DNA of 64,000 nucleotides from Drosophila persimilis (GCF_003286085.1 NW_020825288.1:17732001-17796000), one strand, 5' to 3'; shown: positions 10,105 through 22,594, counted from the first letter of the stretch. The notes: generated by a model from the sequence alone, not told the origin. Program-made: numbers and translations.

Positions 10105-13100
10105 TCATCTCGAAGCAAAGAAGAAGTCATGAATTAGCTAAGAATCAGCAACAAACACAACAAAAAAAGGAAACTAAACACAGAAAAAAACATAAAAACA
10201 TAAGTTTTTCTCTATTCTGTAGCATTCATTCGTATCGTATTTTGTTTATAGACAAAAACAAAAATAAGCTCATGAAAAGTGTGTAAGCTGAAAGTAGAAG
10301 AGCTGTGTGTAAAGTTGAATACCCAAGAGAAAGAAACTATTGTACGGCAATAATTTTTGTATTCGTGCGTTGAAAATGTGTGAAAAAATAAATTCCCAAA
10401 TTGTAATTGTTTAGAGAAAGCCAGATAGAAGAGATAGCCAACTGTTCTGGGCCGATGTTTGCGGATTTGCTTTGAAAGATGGCAGCAAACATCTGCCCAA
10501 GAGCTATCCGCCAATTTCCAAGTCCCTTTACGTTCAGCCAGCGAGCATTTTTATATAATTCCAATTATTTGTTTATCATTCTCGATGGCACATCCGCTAA
10601 GTGATACGTATTGCGTTATTAAAAGAAAACGAAAAACAACAAAAGAAACCCAAGCAATTAAAACGGTTTGTAGGAACAAACGGAAATTATGAAAATCAAG
10701 AGTTCACTATCTATACGAGTACAAGCTAATGGAAACACCAACACGCGCCCCAAAGCGTGCAATAGAAATAGTTCAACAATACAATTAAATGATGTATTAT
10801 TTATTGAGTAGATTTTGTAATCCTATTATACATATTTTTTATTTTGCATATAAACATGATTGTGAAAAGCTTTAAATGATTGGCCAGCGGCTTAAATGTT
10901 TAAATTTTAGTAGAAATAATTGCAGGAATATGCAAAAAATAATCGCTTAACAAATATGTATATGAAATAATTAGCCACAACACCAACTCACACATCCACA
11001 CACCGCTCACACACACAAAAAAACACGTAGTAATTACTTTTAAGCGAAGCAAAATATTTAGCAAAAAGTTACAGCTTCAAGAAGTCGAGTAAAAATTAAA
11101 AAAGCAAAATAAATTTATTGTGCCTAAGTATAAAGGAATGATAGGATGAACATTTAACCACATAAATTCCATCAAAGGTCATAAGCCATTTAATATCTAA
11201 TATCAGGAACCGCATCGGGTTCTTTAGCCTAGCTTTTGCCCCCCTCCCACAATGCTCATGCCATACCATATAGACCATATCTGTCCCCCGCCCCCCAAAC
11301 ACAAAAACTGAGCAATTGCACCGTCTTACCCCATCTCAAACAGTCACAAACGAACCATGCCAGTGTTTTTTGATTACAATTTTTATGCAAGCGTCAATGT
11401 GAAAGCAAAGTTTATTTTGTATACATTTATATGTACATGCAAGGAATAATATATTTGCATGAGTTGCCTATACATAGATTAAGATCAACAGCAGGATTTT
11501 CTCTTTTGTTTGAAATTAATTTGCAAAACAAAACACCTACAATATACAGCAAAAGCAGTTTAACAAAAAATATATATATATATATATATTTTTAATAAGT
11601 CAAGAAGCAGCATCCCTGAGAGTTGCAAATAAATTTGTTTAAGAATGAACTGCCCGGCAAGCCGATACGTGTATGCCCTTACCGATGCCAATACATATTA
11701 GATGCAATGATGTTTGCACATGGATACATTTACTTACATTTTCTATAAGCAGATATAACACACGCTGTATTCATCAAATCAAAGGATAGATGAGGATTGG
11801 CATTCTTTCAACTCTTCTTCGTTAAGCCACAAGCCACAGCACAATTTGTAAGGGCGTACATATCTTATCTGCAATTCGAAAAGTTTCTAAAGAAAACAGA
11901 TCAAGGTGACAAAGACATCGCCTGAAGGTCCCCAAGATTGAGTCTACCCTAGTTAACAACTCGGTATAGTTTAAAACAATTACCTACTTATGTATGTATG
12001 TATTCGGGCAGATCATTCTTGATTCTTGTACAACTTATGTGTAATGCCAGGAAAACCACAAACGGAGTTGTCGCGAGTCGTCAATATTTTTGACAATAAA
12101 AAGGTGTATAATTTATTTATAAAGCAGGGCAAACTTTAGGTCCCTCGAGATACGGCTAGGCATATGGAAAGTGTATATAAGGTAGACCTACTAAGGAAAT
12201 ATGACTGGCATATATTTATATACTAAACTGTGTAATAACTGCAAGTCAGGCAGTATCGTGCTTACGTTTATCAATGCCGAAAGACAGCCGGTTGAAAAAT
12301 TGTAACACCAACCCCGAACACATCCTTTAGTATAATGCAGAAGCAACCACTTACAACTCCAAACTAAAACTAACCAATGACAAAACTGGAAACGCAACGT
12401 CCACAAAAAAACAAATATCGCAAACTTTTTAAACCTAGCTTAAACTTAAAAAGAGAGTGGAGTGCAGCATTGTAGAATATCGAAGGATCCAAATATATGG
12501 TCCAGATCCTAAAATGTGGAATCCATTGGAACACCTGGAGACGTTCACTCAACACAGAGCGCACTAAGTTTTACCAACAAGCCTATCAACATACATATGT
12601 ATGTTCCATTTCCGCATGTGTCTCTCTATCTCAACATAACTAAAATAACAAATGGAAACTGACTCGCCGCAAGAGGATAAATTAAAAGTCAAGGAAATAC
12701 AGAAGATAATATTAAAGTACGTTGTTGAAAAAAAGTAATGCATAATTGAAATAAACAAAAACACAACTAAAACAATTTGTAAAAATATGACTAGCGAATA
12801 AAAAGCATAATAAAAAAAAAAACCAAATGAATGTTTAAAGAGTATCAATGGGGGTGGGGAATGAGCTGTGTTCGGCAGCAGCAGAGGGTTGCCGCACTCT
12901 GTGCGCTTCGGTCGCAACTCGCTCTCGCGCGCACTACTACAAGCAAGCTGACGTATCCGTTTTCCCAATAATTAACCAATTACTAAATTAAAATAAGGTC
13001 AAGAAACATACCACGATGTGGGTAGGTGGGGTAGGGTATCTTGATTTTTTTTTTAACGTGCTTGTCAGTAAAGAAAAAAAACAGTTATTACCAATATACG

Positions 13101-13432
13101 GAGCATTTTTAAAAAGTTTAAAGAGTACATTCAAACTAGCCTAACATCGTTGCCTCGCTGCATTTTATTATTGATTGGCATAATTTTTAGGGGCACGCGA
13201 CTAGCATGCGAATGGAACACCTTAAGGAGAGGCTCAAACGTGGCGGGCATGGTAAGCTCCTCATTACGCCACAAATGCGTAATCTCCACACTGACGCTCC
13301 ATCCATATACTCGTACATATAGAAACCTCAATGGGTGCCTGAGCTGGGCTGCCTAGACTCAGTGTTGCCTTGAACGTTGCGCGATAAACAATTAATTTCT
13401 GACGCGCTCTGGGGACCCCCGAGTTCAACGAC
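10105..13432. other. Mkk4 3' UTR and AT-rich spacer
   Basis: No convincing gene. AATAAA near 10387 could end the Mkk4 mRNA. The rest is AT-rich with a (TA)n run near 11570-11590, a C-rich stretch near 11238-11300, and a GC-richer patch near 12885-12945. An isolated exon-like segment (13191-13251) with an acceptor and a GTAAGC donor lies near the right end and is discussed as a finding. The last 150 bp are the P450 5' flank. Confidence 0.5.
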
Positions 13433-15571
13433 ATGCTGCTCGGCACCTGCATCATTCTAGCCATCTGGTTGCTTCTGGTTTGGACGTACTTTTTGTGGAC
13501 CCGACGACGGTACTACAAGGCCGCCTGGCAGCTAAAGGGACCTATCGGCTGGCCTTTAATCGGCATGGGGCTGCAAATGATGAATACCGAGAGTAAGAGC
13601 GGCCGGAGTTAAGCCAATCTAGGCTGGGGCTAACTGTCTTTTGCAGCCTTTCTGCAGTACATGGATAAACTGTCGCACAAGTTCAAAGCACCCTTCGTCT
13701 CCTGGATGGGAACCAGTTGCTTTCTCTACGTCAACGACCCACAAACTGTGGAGCAAGTCTTTAACTCGAACCACTGCACCAACAAGGGAGACTTCTACCG
13801 CTTCCTGAGCTCGGCGATAGGCGATGGACTGTTCACATCTAGCGCTCCCCGCTGGCACAAGCATCGTCGACTCATCAACCCTGCGTTTGGACGTCAGATC
13901 CTCTGCAACTATTTGCCCATTTTTAATGCCGAGGCGGAGGTTCTGCTGCTGAAGCTGGATCTGGAGGGTGTACAGCATGGCAAGGAATTGGAGATATATC
14001 AGATCTTGAAGAAGATTGTACTGGAAGCGGCATGTCGTGAGTAGCCACTAAACACTTTTGCATATCATTTTCCAATTACATAATTCTTATGTAGAGACAA
14101 CCATGGGCAGGAAAATGAATTTCCAGCATGACGGCTCTGCGGCAATATTCGAGGCGTACAATGGGTGAGTATTTTGATGTGAAATACAAAAATATACAGT
14201 TTCCCGTATCTAAGCATCTGATATTCACTTTTTCTGACTATGAATCGTATGTTTGTATGCCGCATTTGGAATATCATACAAGTGTTTAGTCCCTGGACTT
14301 CCGACACAGGTCTGCTCAATAACCACTCAGTTTAATAATTCAGTTCCAACCATATTGTTCATCTTCCTTTTGGAGACTCTGTCTTTGGAAAGCAGGCTAG
14401 ACGTTCAAGTATCATTTCATGTTTTTTTGTCCTTTTAGTTTTTTCTTAGCTATTAGCCAATTACAATCTTGTAGCATCTCAGCCGGAAATGCAACTCGTT
14501 CTACCTTAATGGTGCCAAGGACCTGCAGAGTTTAACATTTTTTGCTTGTATATGTATGTATCCTTTAAAGATTGACGGAGGTGTGTGTCAAGCGAATGCT
14601 GTCGCCCTGGCTCTATCCGGAACTCATTTATCGACGCTCGCGACTCTTTGTCCAACAGACGAAGGTTGTCGGCGTTCTCCGTGGGTTTGTGGAGCAGGTA
14701 AATTGATACTCAATTCCGTGACATGACCAATGATTTGCATGTTCCCACAGCTGCTGTCCCCGATTGTCTCGGTTGTGGATCTCGACACCTCCAAGGAGCC
14801 ATTGCAACAGGAGTCGAAGAATAAATCGAAGTCAATTTTTATTGAACAGGTGAGGGAGCATGTGGAGCGTGGACAACTTAGTTGGCAGGATGTCAGAGAT
14901 GAGGCCAATGTCACCATTGCAGCGGTAAGTAAGAGACCCTAGATAAAAGTCTGAAGCGTACATTGAAATTTTCTCTGGGACAGACCTTTGAGACCACATC
15001 AACGGCTCTCTACTTCACCATACTCTGCCTGGCCATGCATCCGACCTACCAGGAGAAGCTACATAAGGAGCTAGTGGCGGAACTTCCGCCTAACGGAAAC
15101 ATTTCCTTGGATCAGTTGGAGCGCCTCTCCTACACAGAAATGGCAATCAACGAGGCCATGCGGCTTTTTGCACCCGTTCCCATGGTCCTTCGCTCCGCAG
15201 CTCAGGATTTCCCTCTCCGGCGCGATGACGGCGATTTTCTAATCCCACGCGGCACCCAGATCGGGATCGACATCTACAATATGCAGCGGGACGAACGGGT
15301 GTGGGGACCACTGGCCCGCACCTACAATCCGGACGCACATTTCGGACCCGAGGCACCATCCCGTCATGCCTTTGCTTTTGTGCCATTCACCAAGGGTCTG
15401 CGCATGTGCATCGGTTACCGGTATGCTCAGATGCTGATGAAGCTGCTGCTGGCCAAGATATTTCGGAGCTATCGCATCATCACAGAGGCCCGGCTGGATC
15501 AGCTCCTGGTCAAGGGAAATATATCGCTCAAATTGAGTAATTATCCCCTGTGCCGGGTGAAGCGAAGGTAA
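13433..15571 (+). CDS. Cyp313b1: cytochrome P450, CYP4 clan, probable Cyp313b1
   Basis: Membrane-bound microsomal monooxygenase; substrate unknown. Six exons: 13433-13592, 13647-14036, 14095-14164, 14571-14697, 14751-14924 and 14984-15571, with consistent phases; the product is 502 aa, standard for the family. The N-terminus is a hydrophobic anchor (MLLGTCIILAIWLLLVWTYF), then GPIGWPLIG, the proline-rich hinge. The C-helix region is RWHKHRRLINPAF. The I-helix carries TFETTSTALYF, with T in the usual oxygen-binding place. The K-helix ExxR is EAMR. The haem loop is PFTKGLRMCIGYRYA, with the cysteine ligand intact. Intron 3 is 406 bp, the others 53-59 bp. CYP4-clan assignment is firm. Cyp313b1 rests on overall resemblance and on my recollection that it maps beside Mkk4 and Dhod at 85A. 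The stop TAA overlaps an AATAAA (15570-15575). Confidence 0.85.
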
Positions 15572-15919
15572 TAAATGGTCAGGCTTCCATCTTCCATCAA
15601 TGTCCTCAGCTCTTGTCCTGCCCTCGTTGCACTCCATCTCGAACGTCTTGTTGCTGTAATTTTCCAATTAAAAATGTAATTTTTGTTTTATTTTCCATGC
15701 TGTAAATTGAATTTGTTTCACTTTTACGGGTTGTTCGTTAGTTGACGCTCCGCCTAGCGTAAATTGCTTGCTTGCAAATGGCTTTAATGGATTACCTTCT
15801 GCCTCCAATCCAAGTACTCCCGGCTATCAGAAGGCATCTCAGTTCGCCCCCCAATAGCCTGTTACTTTATACGGAACGGATAGAAGCTACAGCCTTTTTA
15901 ATCCGGGTCCCAGTCCTGC
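15572..15919. other. P450 3' flank
   Basis: Holds the P450 3' UTR: AATAAA overlapping the stop codon and further ATTAAA/TTTTATT-rich sequence near 15660-15700. No gene is seen before the P450-like relic. Confidence 0.5.
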
Positions 15920-16080
15920 TCCTTCGCTTTATCCAGTTGGCTACTGGAATATCCCTGGCCGTATTTACAATGAAACACGAATTATTCAAAATATTTCATA
16001 AGTATATAACAGAATATAATGGGAAAGTTAGTCTGCGTTTTGAGGTGTTTGGACCGAAATATAAATTCTTTCTAAAGTAA
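15920..16080 (+). pseudogene. cytochrome P450 N-terminal relic
   Basis: An open frame running to the TAA at 16078-16080 resembles the hinge-to-beta-1 region of CYP4-clan enzymes: GISLAV in the place of the proline-rich GxPLxG, then LFKIFHKYITEYNGKV and FGPKYKFFL, matching the usual pattern of an amphipathic helix, tyrosine-glycine turn and a GPxxxFF strand. It stops just before the expected D-P residues and no further P450 exons follow. The intron found at this place in the upstream P450 is absent here. Most likely a decayed tandem duplicate or a 5' fragment of one. Similarity is weak, so chance resemblance cannot be excluded. Confidence 0.38.
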
Positions 16081-16941
16081 AGGATCCAATTCTAAATTAT
16101 TTTCTAAATAAAACCTCTAGAAGTTATACACAAATCTTTGCATCTCCTATTTACCAATCTAATATACACATATGTACATATGTATGTATGTATGTATGAT
16201 CATATGTCTGTATTAATTGTTGAGCTTTGTTGTGAAAGAGTGTACAAGTATTTACTTTATTATCTATTATGTCGTAATTTCAATATTCGTTGACAACCGA
16301 TCTCGTGGCTTAAATAGTCATCTATGATTAACGAATTTCTTCTAAGCGAATATTCCCTTTGGTCAGTCACCTGCTTACTTTTGTCGACTATGCATCTTCA
16401 TAATTTTCTCTCATTTTCTCATGTCGTGTCTCTTAAGCTGAGCCACCAATTCGATACAAAAAAAAACCATCCTGGAGTATTATATACCTCCCAATATATT
16501 TATATATTGCTCATCTCACTCTCTTCAATTGGAATGTATTGCAGAACGAAGATTATCCTATGTTCAATCAGAATGTAGAAAAACAAATGATATTACTGTT
16601 ATCAATGAAGAATATTTTATTTTTCATTCAGACATGATTCAGCCAAGTCTTCACATTTTACTTTTCTTAAGTGAACATTGGCTCTTGGGATTGGGGTGTT
16701 GCATCAGTATAACTCGCTCTCCATATCCACCTGTGTACATGTTTTCTGATTATTCTTAACCAGATCCTGCGATTGGTACATGTGGGTTGATTGGCATCTG
16801 TTGCGTTTTCGCTGCTCTTATCATCATGAATTCGAATGAATTGGGGGAATCGGAGCGATGGGGATGGGGCTAAGTGAGAGGTCTGTGCACTTTACTTCCC
16901 AAATCTGAGCCGGGAAGATTCTCAAGCAAAACGTTAAGTAT
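16081..16941. other. AT-rich spacer
   Basis: A palindrome-rich acatatgtacatatgtatg run lies at 16169-16196. No coding sequence or RNA gene is recognised. Confidence 0.5.
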
Positions 16942-17740
16942 TATACCCGATACTCAACATGAGTATTGGGGTATATTAGATTTGTGGTAAAAGTGGATGT
17001 GTGTAACGTCCAGAAGGAATCGTTTCCGAACCCATAAGGTATATATATTCTTGATCAGCATCAATAGCCGAGTCGATTGAGCCATGTCTGTCTGTCCGTC
17101 TGTCCGTCCGTCCGTCTGTCCGTCTGTCCATCCCCTTCAGCGCCTAGTGCCCAAAGACTATAAGAGCTAGAGCAACGATGTTTTGGATTTAGACTTCTGT
17201 GATATGTCACTGCTACAGGAATATTTCAAAACTTTGCCCCGCCCACTTCCGCCCCCACAAAAGGCGAACATCTGTGGCATCCACAATTTCGACGATACGA
17301 GAAAACTGAATCGCAGAATCGTAGAAGATGACTATATCTTCTAGATTGCAAAATCTGAACCAGATCGTATAATTATTATAGCCAGAATCAAGAAAACAAT
17401 TCCATTCTTTCTCGCTCTGTCCTCTCTAACACGCAGGTTTCATGGTCGGCTTTGCCTATTGCAAAATGTGAGTTCAAGGATCTCAGAGACTATAAGAGCT
17501 AGAGCAACACAATTTTTGATCCACACTCCTGTGATATCGGACCTTGATCGCTTTGTGTCAAAATTTCGCCACACCACCTTCCGGCCCCGCAAAGGACGAA
17601 AATCAATCTCAGAGACTATTAACGCTAGAGTAACCAAATTTAGTATCCGCACTCCTGTTAGATCTCACTATAAAACGTATATCTCAAAATTTATTTATTT
17701 CTTCGACTAGCAAAACAACGTTTGCCGGGTCACATAGTAA
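16942..17740 (+). mobile_element. mini-me/DINE-1-type non-autonomous element, copy 1
   Basis: Starts with tatacccgatactca, which folds back on tgagtattggggtata. Inside are the two hallmark proto-microsatellites of mini-me/DINE-1 (Helentron-related) elements: a TA run at 17040-17050 and a long (GTCY)n at 17085-17129. A module with agactataagagctagagcaac followed by ctcctgtgatat-type sequence occurs three times (near 17157, 17490 and 17610). The 3' end lacks the agtatcgggtata terminus seen in copy 2 and instead runs into actagcaaaacaacgtttgccgggt, so this copy is truncated or replaced at its right end. No protein is encoded; the open frame inside is an artefact of the repeat. Confidence 0.8.
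17085..17129 (+). repeat. (GTCY)n microsatellite inside mini-me copy 1
   Basis: About eleven units of gtct/gtcc. Copies 2 and 4 have only a few units at the same internal position, so this array expanded within the element. Confidence 0.85.
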
Positions 17741-19875
17741 TATATAAGATAGTTTGCTCTGACGAACTTATTGATTGGCTAGTACAAGCGATTAGACATA
17801 GAAAAATACTCTGGACACAAGGATTCCTTTTAAAGTTCACTTATTTGTATGAAATATAGAATTATGAACAGCTACTCTTTATCTATATGTTAAACAGAAC
17901 TAACCTACTAATTGGTAGGCAACAAAAATATTAATAGTACACAGTTATTTTTTTTCTCCATCGATTCCAACTTTCGACAAGAAATATATTATCATCTCGA
18001 CTTCAGCGTCTTAAGCTTTCAGGTTACTTAAGGGTCCCTGGTTGCCAGTTGCAACGAAATATAAATAATTCAATATCAGAAGCGTCCTTGCAAAAGCGGA
18101 CTCGTCCTCAGAAGAAGAGCGGAAAAGTATGCAAAAAGTGATTGCGACTCGTTAATGCTTCGAAATATTGTACAGGGAGAAGCAGCTGCTGCAGACGGTT
18201 CCGGTCGGGTATGGCTGTGTAATCACAACATTAATCTAATACGCGTGTTTAGTGCGGCCTGGCGGGCAGCCAACTTAATAATAGCTTTTGGAGCGCTTTG
18301 CAATAAGTAATTAAATCATTTACAACAAATCAAACTGACGGATGAAAAGATAACGCAGTCAAAAAGGATAGCAACGGCCCCACCACTCCACTCCGACTGG
18401 GACTTCGACTCCGAGACTACGATTCCAGCTCTTAAGCAAATAGTCGCCAAGCTCTTTGGGTCTCTGGGTTTCTGGTGTGGCTTATTATTAATGAGCAAAA
18501 GTTTTGCAAGTTTTCAATTAGTTATGCACCCGTCCACCGTCCCTTTCGCGCGGCCGACTGGAGAATAATCAAGACAAACGGTGGCTCATAATAAAATATT
18601 TAGTTGGATATCCCAGGCCAGTCCCAATAATTGACTAGCAACCAACTATTTGTATAACAAGCCGAGACGTTGTTTCCATTCAGGGCAGTTACGGCTGATT
18701 ATGGTGCTCGGTTTGGCTCCGCTGCACTCGGGCCGGGTTCTCTAACTGTATCCGACAGCCTGCATCATTTGATTAATTAAATATCAAGTCAGCATCCACC
18801 TGAATACGAGGAGCAGAAACAGCTTGGGCTTGTGGGCTTGGGCTGTGCCTTGGCTCGTAAGTTAGCCGATGCAGTCATTGTTTATATTTCATAAGGAACT
18901 ACTCGTACTTATGCCACTTGCAGACCGGGGGTTTTGTACGACTGCATTAATCAGACTTTAATTTCAATAATTTCCTTTTCTTTATATCGTCATGGAAGGC
19001 AATTGAAGTGAAAACATACATCCATAAGTTTGACTTAGTTAAGCATTAGTTAGTTAAATTAAATCTTAGTATTCTATTTATTATCTTAGTCAAGGTCGGT
19101 GTACTGGTACCAATTAAGAAATAATTTTCAATTACACATTTATTTTTCTATGTAAATCGGCCATTTACATATACTATTTCATACTATACTTTTATTTGTG
19201 CCTAAATATCTTTTTTGGAGTCCCTCTCTATTAATTGTGTTCCGCTTAACGGCACACTTGACAATTTTGTTTTAATTCCCGCTAAGCCACAAAGCAGGTA
19301 ACACTTGGTCGAGCTACAACAATGAGTGGAGCTGTGGGCTTGGAGGCCTGGGGCTCTAATTACAGTAAAACATTTACCAAGACGCCTGTATGAACATACT
19401 TGAGTATGTATGTACATATGTATGTATGAAAGAGCTGCTAATAAACATAAGATTCCTCAAAGCCCGGAATGGCGGATGGCAGGAAGGCAGGATAGAAGCA
19501 GGAAAACCGCATTAACAAGCAGCTGCTGCATCATACAGATCCTAGGAGTAATTAAGTTTACTCTTATTTGATGAGACACGCGCCACGCGCCACGCGGGAC
19601 CACGCGGGAAGCGCAAATCTTATCCGGATAACCTGGCAAACAAACCACAATATGGAAAGGGCCACTACCCTCTCGACAGCAGCCGACCGCAGGCCGGGAG
19701 AGGCCAGACCCAGACCCTATCAATGTTAATGCTAATTGTTATTGTAGTTAACATGCGGGGCGGGGCGTGGAGGAGTCGAAAGTGCCTGTCCGCTTACCTC
19801 AAATTGAATTAGACTCATATGTGGTCGTCAGTTGAGACAGTTTGCAACTTCTTAACTCAATTTGGTAGCTCACAA
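17741..19875. other. gene-free spacer
   Basis: AT-rich sequence with scattered short taattaat and gggccg patches and a tatgtatgtacatatgtatg run near 19405-19427. No coding, RNA or transposon signature is recognised apart from the small inverted-repeat unit that follows. Confidence 0.5.
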
Positions 19876-19974
19876 AGCCTATACACTGACAAAAAAAAAA
19901 GATACGCTTCACACTCAACAGCTCAGTGGGATCAACTAGTACCCGGCATATTGACGTTTTTATCAGTGTAGGCT
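19876..19974. mobile_element. putative short MITE with about 17-bp inverted ends
   Basis: The left end agcctatacactgacaaaa and the reverse complement of the right end (agcctacactgataaaaac) match except for a two-base gap and one substitution. The unit is about 99 bp, AT-rich between the ends and non-coding, as for a tiny MITE. The family is not recognised, and only one copy is in the window. Confidence 0.45.
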
Positions 19975-20071
19975 CAACGCTCACTCTTTTCGAGGGGCCT
20001 AACTAAAGCACAGTGCAAATATTGCACAAAATTGCATTACAAACTTTTCTACCATGCTCAGCAAAATTGCC

Positions 20072-20950
20072 GTACAAAACGACGAAACAAAATTTTAGTC
20101 ATTGTTGTGGAAGATATTGTTCAGGCTTCAGTTATCAAGCTGGTACGAGTACTCGTGAGTACACGAATGAATTTTATTCGGTAAGTGTGTCTGTAATCAC
20201 GCGCCCAAATAATTTGGACCAAGCTACATTTTCAGTTTTAATATTTATATTTTATTTTATACATATTTATTATTTTATTATTTATTCTGTGAAAGCCGTG
20301 ATAGCTGTCAAAATTGAATAGGGACAAATAAATATCACATACATACATATATGTATATACATATACATATAAAGGTTAATAAATCGAAAAGAACGTCGCG
20401 ACATCGTCAAGAGTCTAACTGTCTTTATTTTGCAGTTGTACTAGTAAAACGAGTGACATCTTCAACATCGATCCCGGATTTGGTAAGAGTCATAACGTTT
20501 GCCATTATTATGTGAAGGGCACTTGTCGAGGTAGTCCAACGAATGAGGAGCAAATGTGCATCGCGCTAGATAATGCTGAGATGGTGAGGTCAATTATCAT
20601 TCAGAAAGGCCAAAATTGGAAGGAGGCTTAAACTTTTGGGCCAATTTTGAGAATAACGCTTCTCCAAGCAGGTGTTGAAAAACGAAATTTCCTACGCTTT
20701 ACCAAATAAGATCCATGCCGTATTATTGTATCAGGTATGTCCTTGTCAAAGTCCGTATCATATGCAGATGATCCTGCCCAATTGCAGACTTTGATCATAG
20801 AGCAACACGGTGGTGCCCTGCCCTGTTTCTCCCATGGGTTCGGAGAGGTGTTGTCGTGGGGTCAACGAGTTTTCAGAATTATTGGCACATGGATTGACCA
20901 TTGTGCGGTTTTTACTTGATCGGGATATCATTAGATTGGAATGCGTGAGT
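20072..20950 (+). pseudogene. broken spliced gene, unrecognised, Cys-rich segment
   Basis: Several exon-like blocks follow each other on the plus strand. Block 1 (about 20098-20181) reads IVVEDIVQASVIKLVRVLV and ends at a GTAAGT donor; its link to an upstream ATG at 20054 needs a frame change. Block 2 (20436-20583, after a tttgcag acceptor, ending at a GTGAGG donor) includes HNVCHYYVKGTCRG and a third Cys, spaced C-x7-C-x10-C. Block 3 (20672-20734, between a ccaagcag acceptor and GTATGT) reads ISYALPNKIHAVLLYQ. Block 4 starts at 20788 after a 53-bp intron and reads IIEQHGGALPCFSHGFGEVL, then hits a stop near 20917, while the +1 frame continues protein-like (LTIVRFLLDRDIIRLEC). Blocks 2-4 join in phase 0. 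This looks like a real, now broken gene or a fast-evolving one. The Cys spacing fits the last cysteines of a Kunitz domain or part of a CCCH finger; neither is proved. Confidence 0.42.
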
Positions 20951-22540
20951 TTCTATTTTATTTACAGACCTAAAAAATAAAAAAAATAATTTTTGCACAT
21001 AAAGATTTAAATACTAAAGAAATTGTTGTTTTTATTATTTTGTACGACTTTACATTACTACATAAATACTCGTACATACATATGTACATACTTGCATACT
21101 AGTCCGGATGCGCCATAGGCACAATATTATTTTTTTTAAAGCCAGTTAAATTTTTTTATGTTTTCGCTGTTACATACAATCTATATATAACAATAAGTAG
21201 TTCAGAATAATTATCTAAGTGAGATTTTACAAGCATTGTGTAGTTGGAATAAAAAACTTAAGATTTTTTATACTGAAACGTAGATGTATTCGGCCCTCCT
21301 CAGGGGACGGGTTTCGATCCTAAATGGCCTTGTTCGCTCTTGAAAAGTGGAAATATGTTTCAACTCTTCGGCCCTTATCCTTTTATGTGACTGGAGAAAG
21401 TTTCGTTGTTTGACAAATTGTTTTGTGCAGGCAACATTAAACTATAAGCGGGGATTGGATCGAGATGGGGATGGGAATAAGAACGCGGTCGAAACAAAAT
21501 GGAGACGTGGACGGTGCCATCATGTGAAATAAATGTAGGGGGAGGACGAATCGGACTCGGAACCGAAGCGAAGTCAGAGCAGAGTTTAAAGCGCGAACAA
21601 GAGCAGCGAAAACAACAAAAATTCCACTCCCACTCCGCTCCGTGTCGCCTGGTGGTTCCTTCATTCCCTTGCGTCAGTACCGTAACTTTTGCCGCTCTTT
21701 CGCTCGCCTTGCGGCGGCAGCGACGCATAAATTAGCAAACATGAGGCGAGCGGTGCGCGCAACTATCGCATCTGCGGAGGAGCCTCCCGTGATCCAGCTC
21801 CGCACTCACACCCGGCGCTACCGTCAAATGGCTTACTGATTGACCACCTACTCTCCAGCCTGTGGGAGAGAGAAGAGGACAGAAGGGCCTCTTGTCTGGC
21901 TGCAGCAAATTAGCAATGTTCGTGTGGTCCACTCTCCACTCTCCGCCCTCTGCACGTCAGCCTTTTCCACTCGGACCTTCGTTGGGAAATAAAAGTACTC
22001 ACATCCCTCGAAAAATTGGCTAGCGCAATTAATTAAAAAGTTTGCTGCAAAATGCAATCGCAATGAACTCAGCACGGGAAGGCGTTTGTGTGGGGAGTGG
22101 CCCTGTATGGAATGCGACGGGATGGGATGGGTTGAAACAGAATGGTCGTCAGACAAAGCTCTACAAATATTTTTCCAGCTGCCGAAAAATGAGCTAAATT
22201 GTTTTTTTCCTGCTGAGAGAATTTAATTAAAAATTTTGCATATGCCAGGTGGCACTAAAGCAAAAAATAAAGCATTTGATTACGGAAATATATCATGAAT
22301 AGCTATGAAATTGAAATACATTATGAATAAAGATTAAAATAATCAGAGCTCGAACATAAAATAGTCGGAGCTTGTCGTAAGAAATAATTCAATCCAATCA
22401 AGCAAGCTGACTGCTGATATATATCATCAATATTTCTTTAATATGGAATCTATATATTATAGTGGTCCGATTTTCAACAAAAATGTGTGGGCTATATTCA
22501 AACATGTAATTACACAAATGGGAATTTTTGGGCTGACTGT
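20951..22540. other. gene-free spacer
   Basis: A poly-purine/AT-rich stretch, then a GC-richer zone at 21540-22000. Open frames there (21375-21728 minus, 21499-21735 plus) overlap in several frames and have no protein-like features. The right margin is the eroded 3' side of the Tc1-like element. Confidence 0.45.
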
Positions 22541-22594
22541 CTCAAAAAACAAAGCCTTCCCGTAAAACAAGCCTTGACCAGCTTTGAGGTGTGC

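Noticed and set aside
12564-12968. 134-codon minus-strand frame with hydrophobic stretch
   Set aside because: The hydrophobic run comes from translating an AT-rich (TTT/TAT) tract; no codon bias or homology.
17459-17710. Similar open frames at 17459-17710 and 29717-29914 sharing MQNVSSRISETIRARAT
   Set aside because: They are the same noncoding part of mini-me copies 1 and 2; the shared peptide reflects repeat homology, not a gene family.
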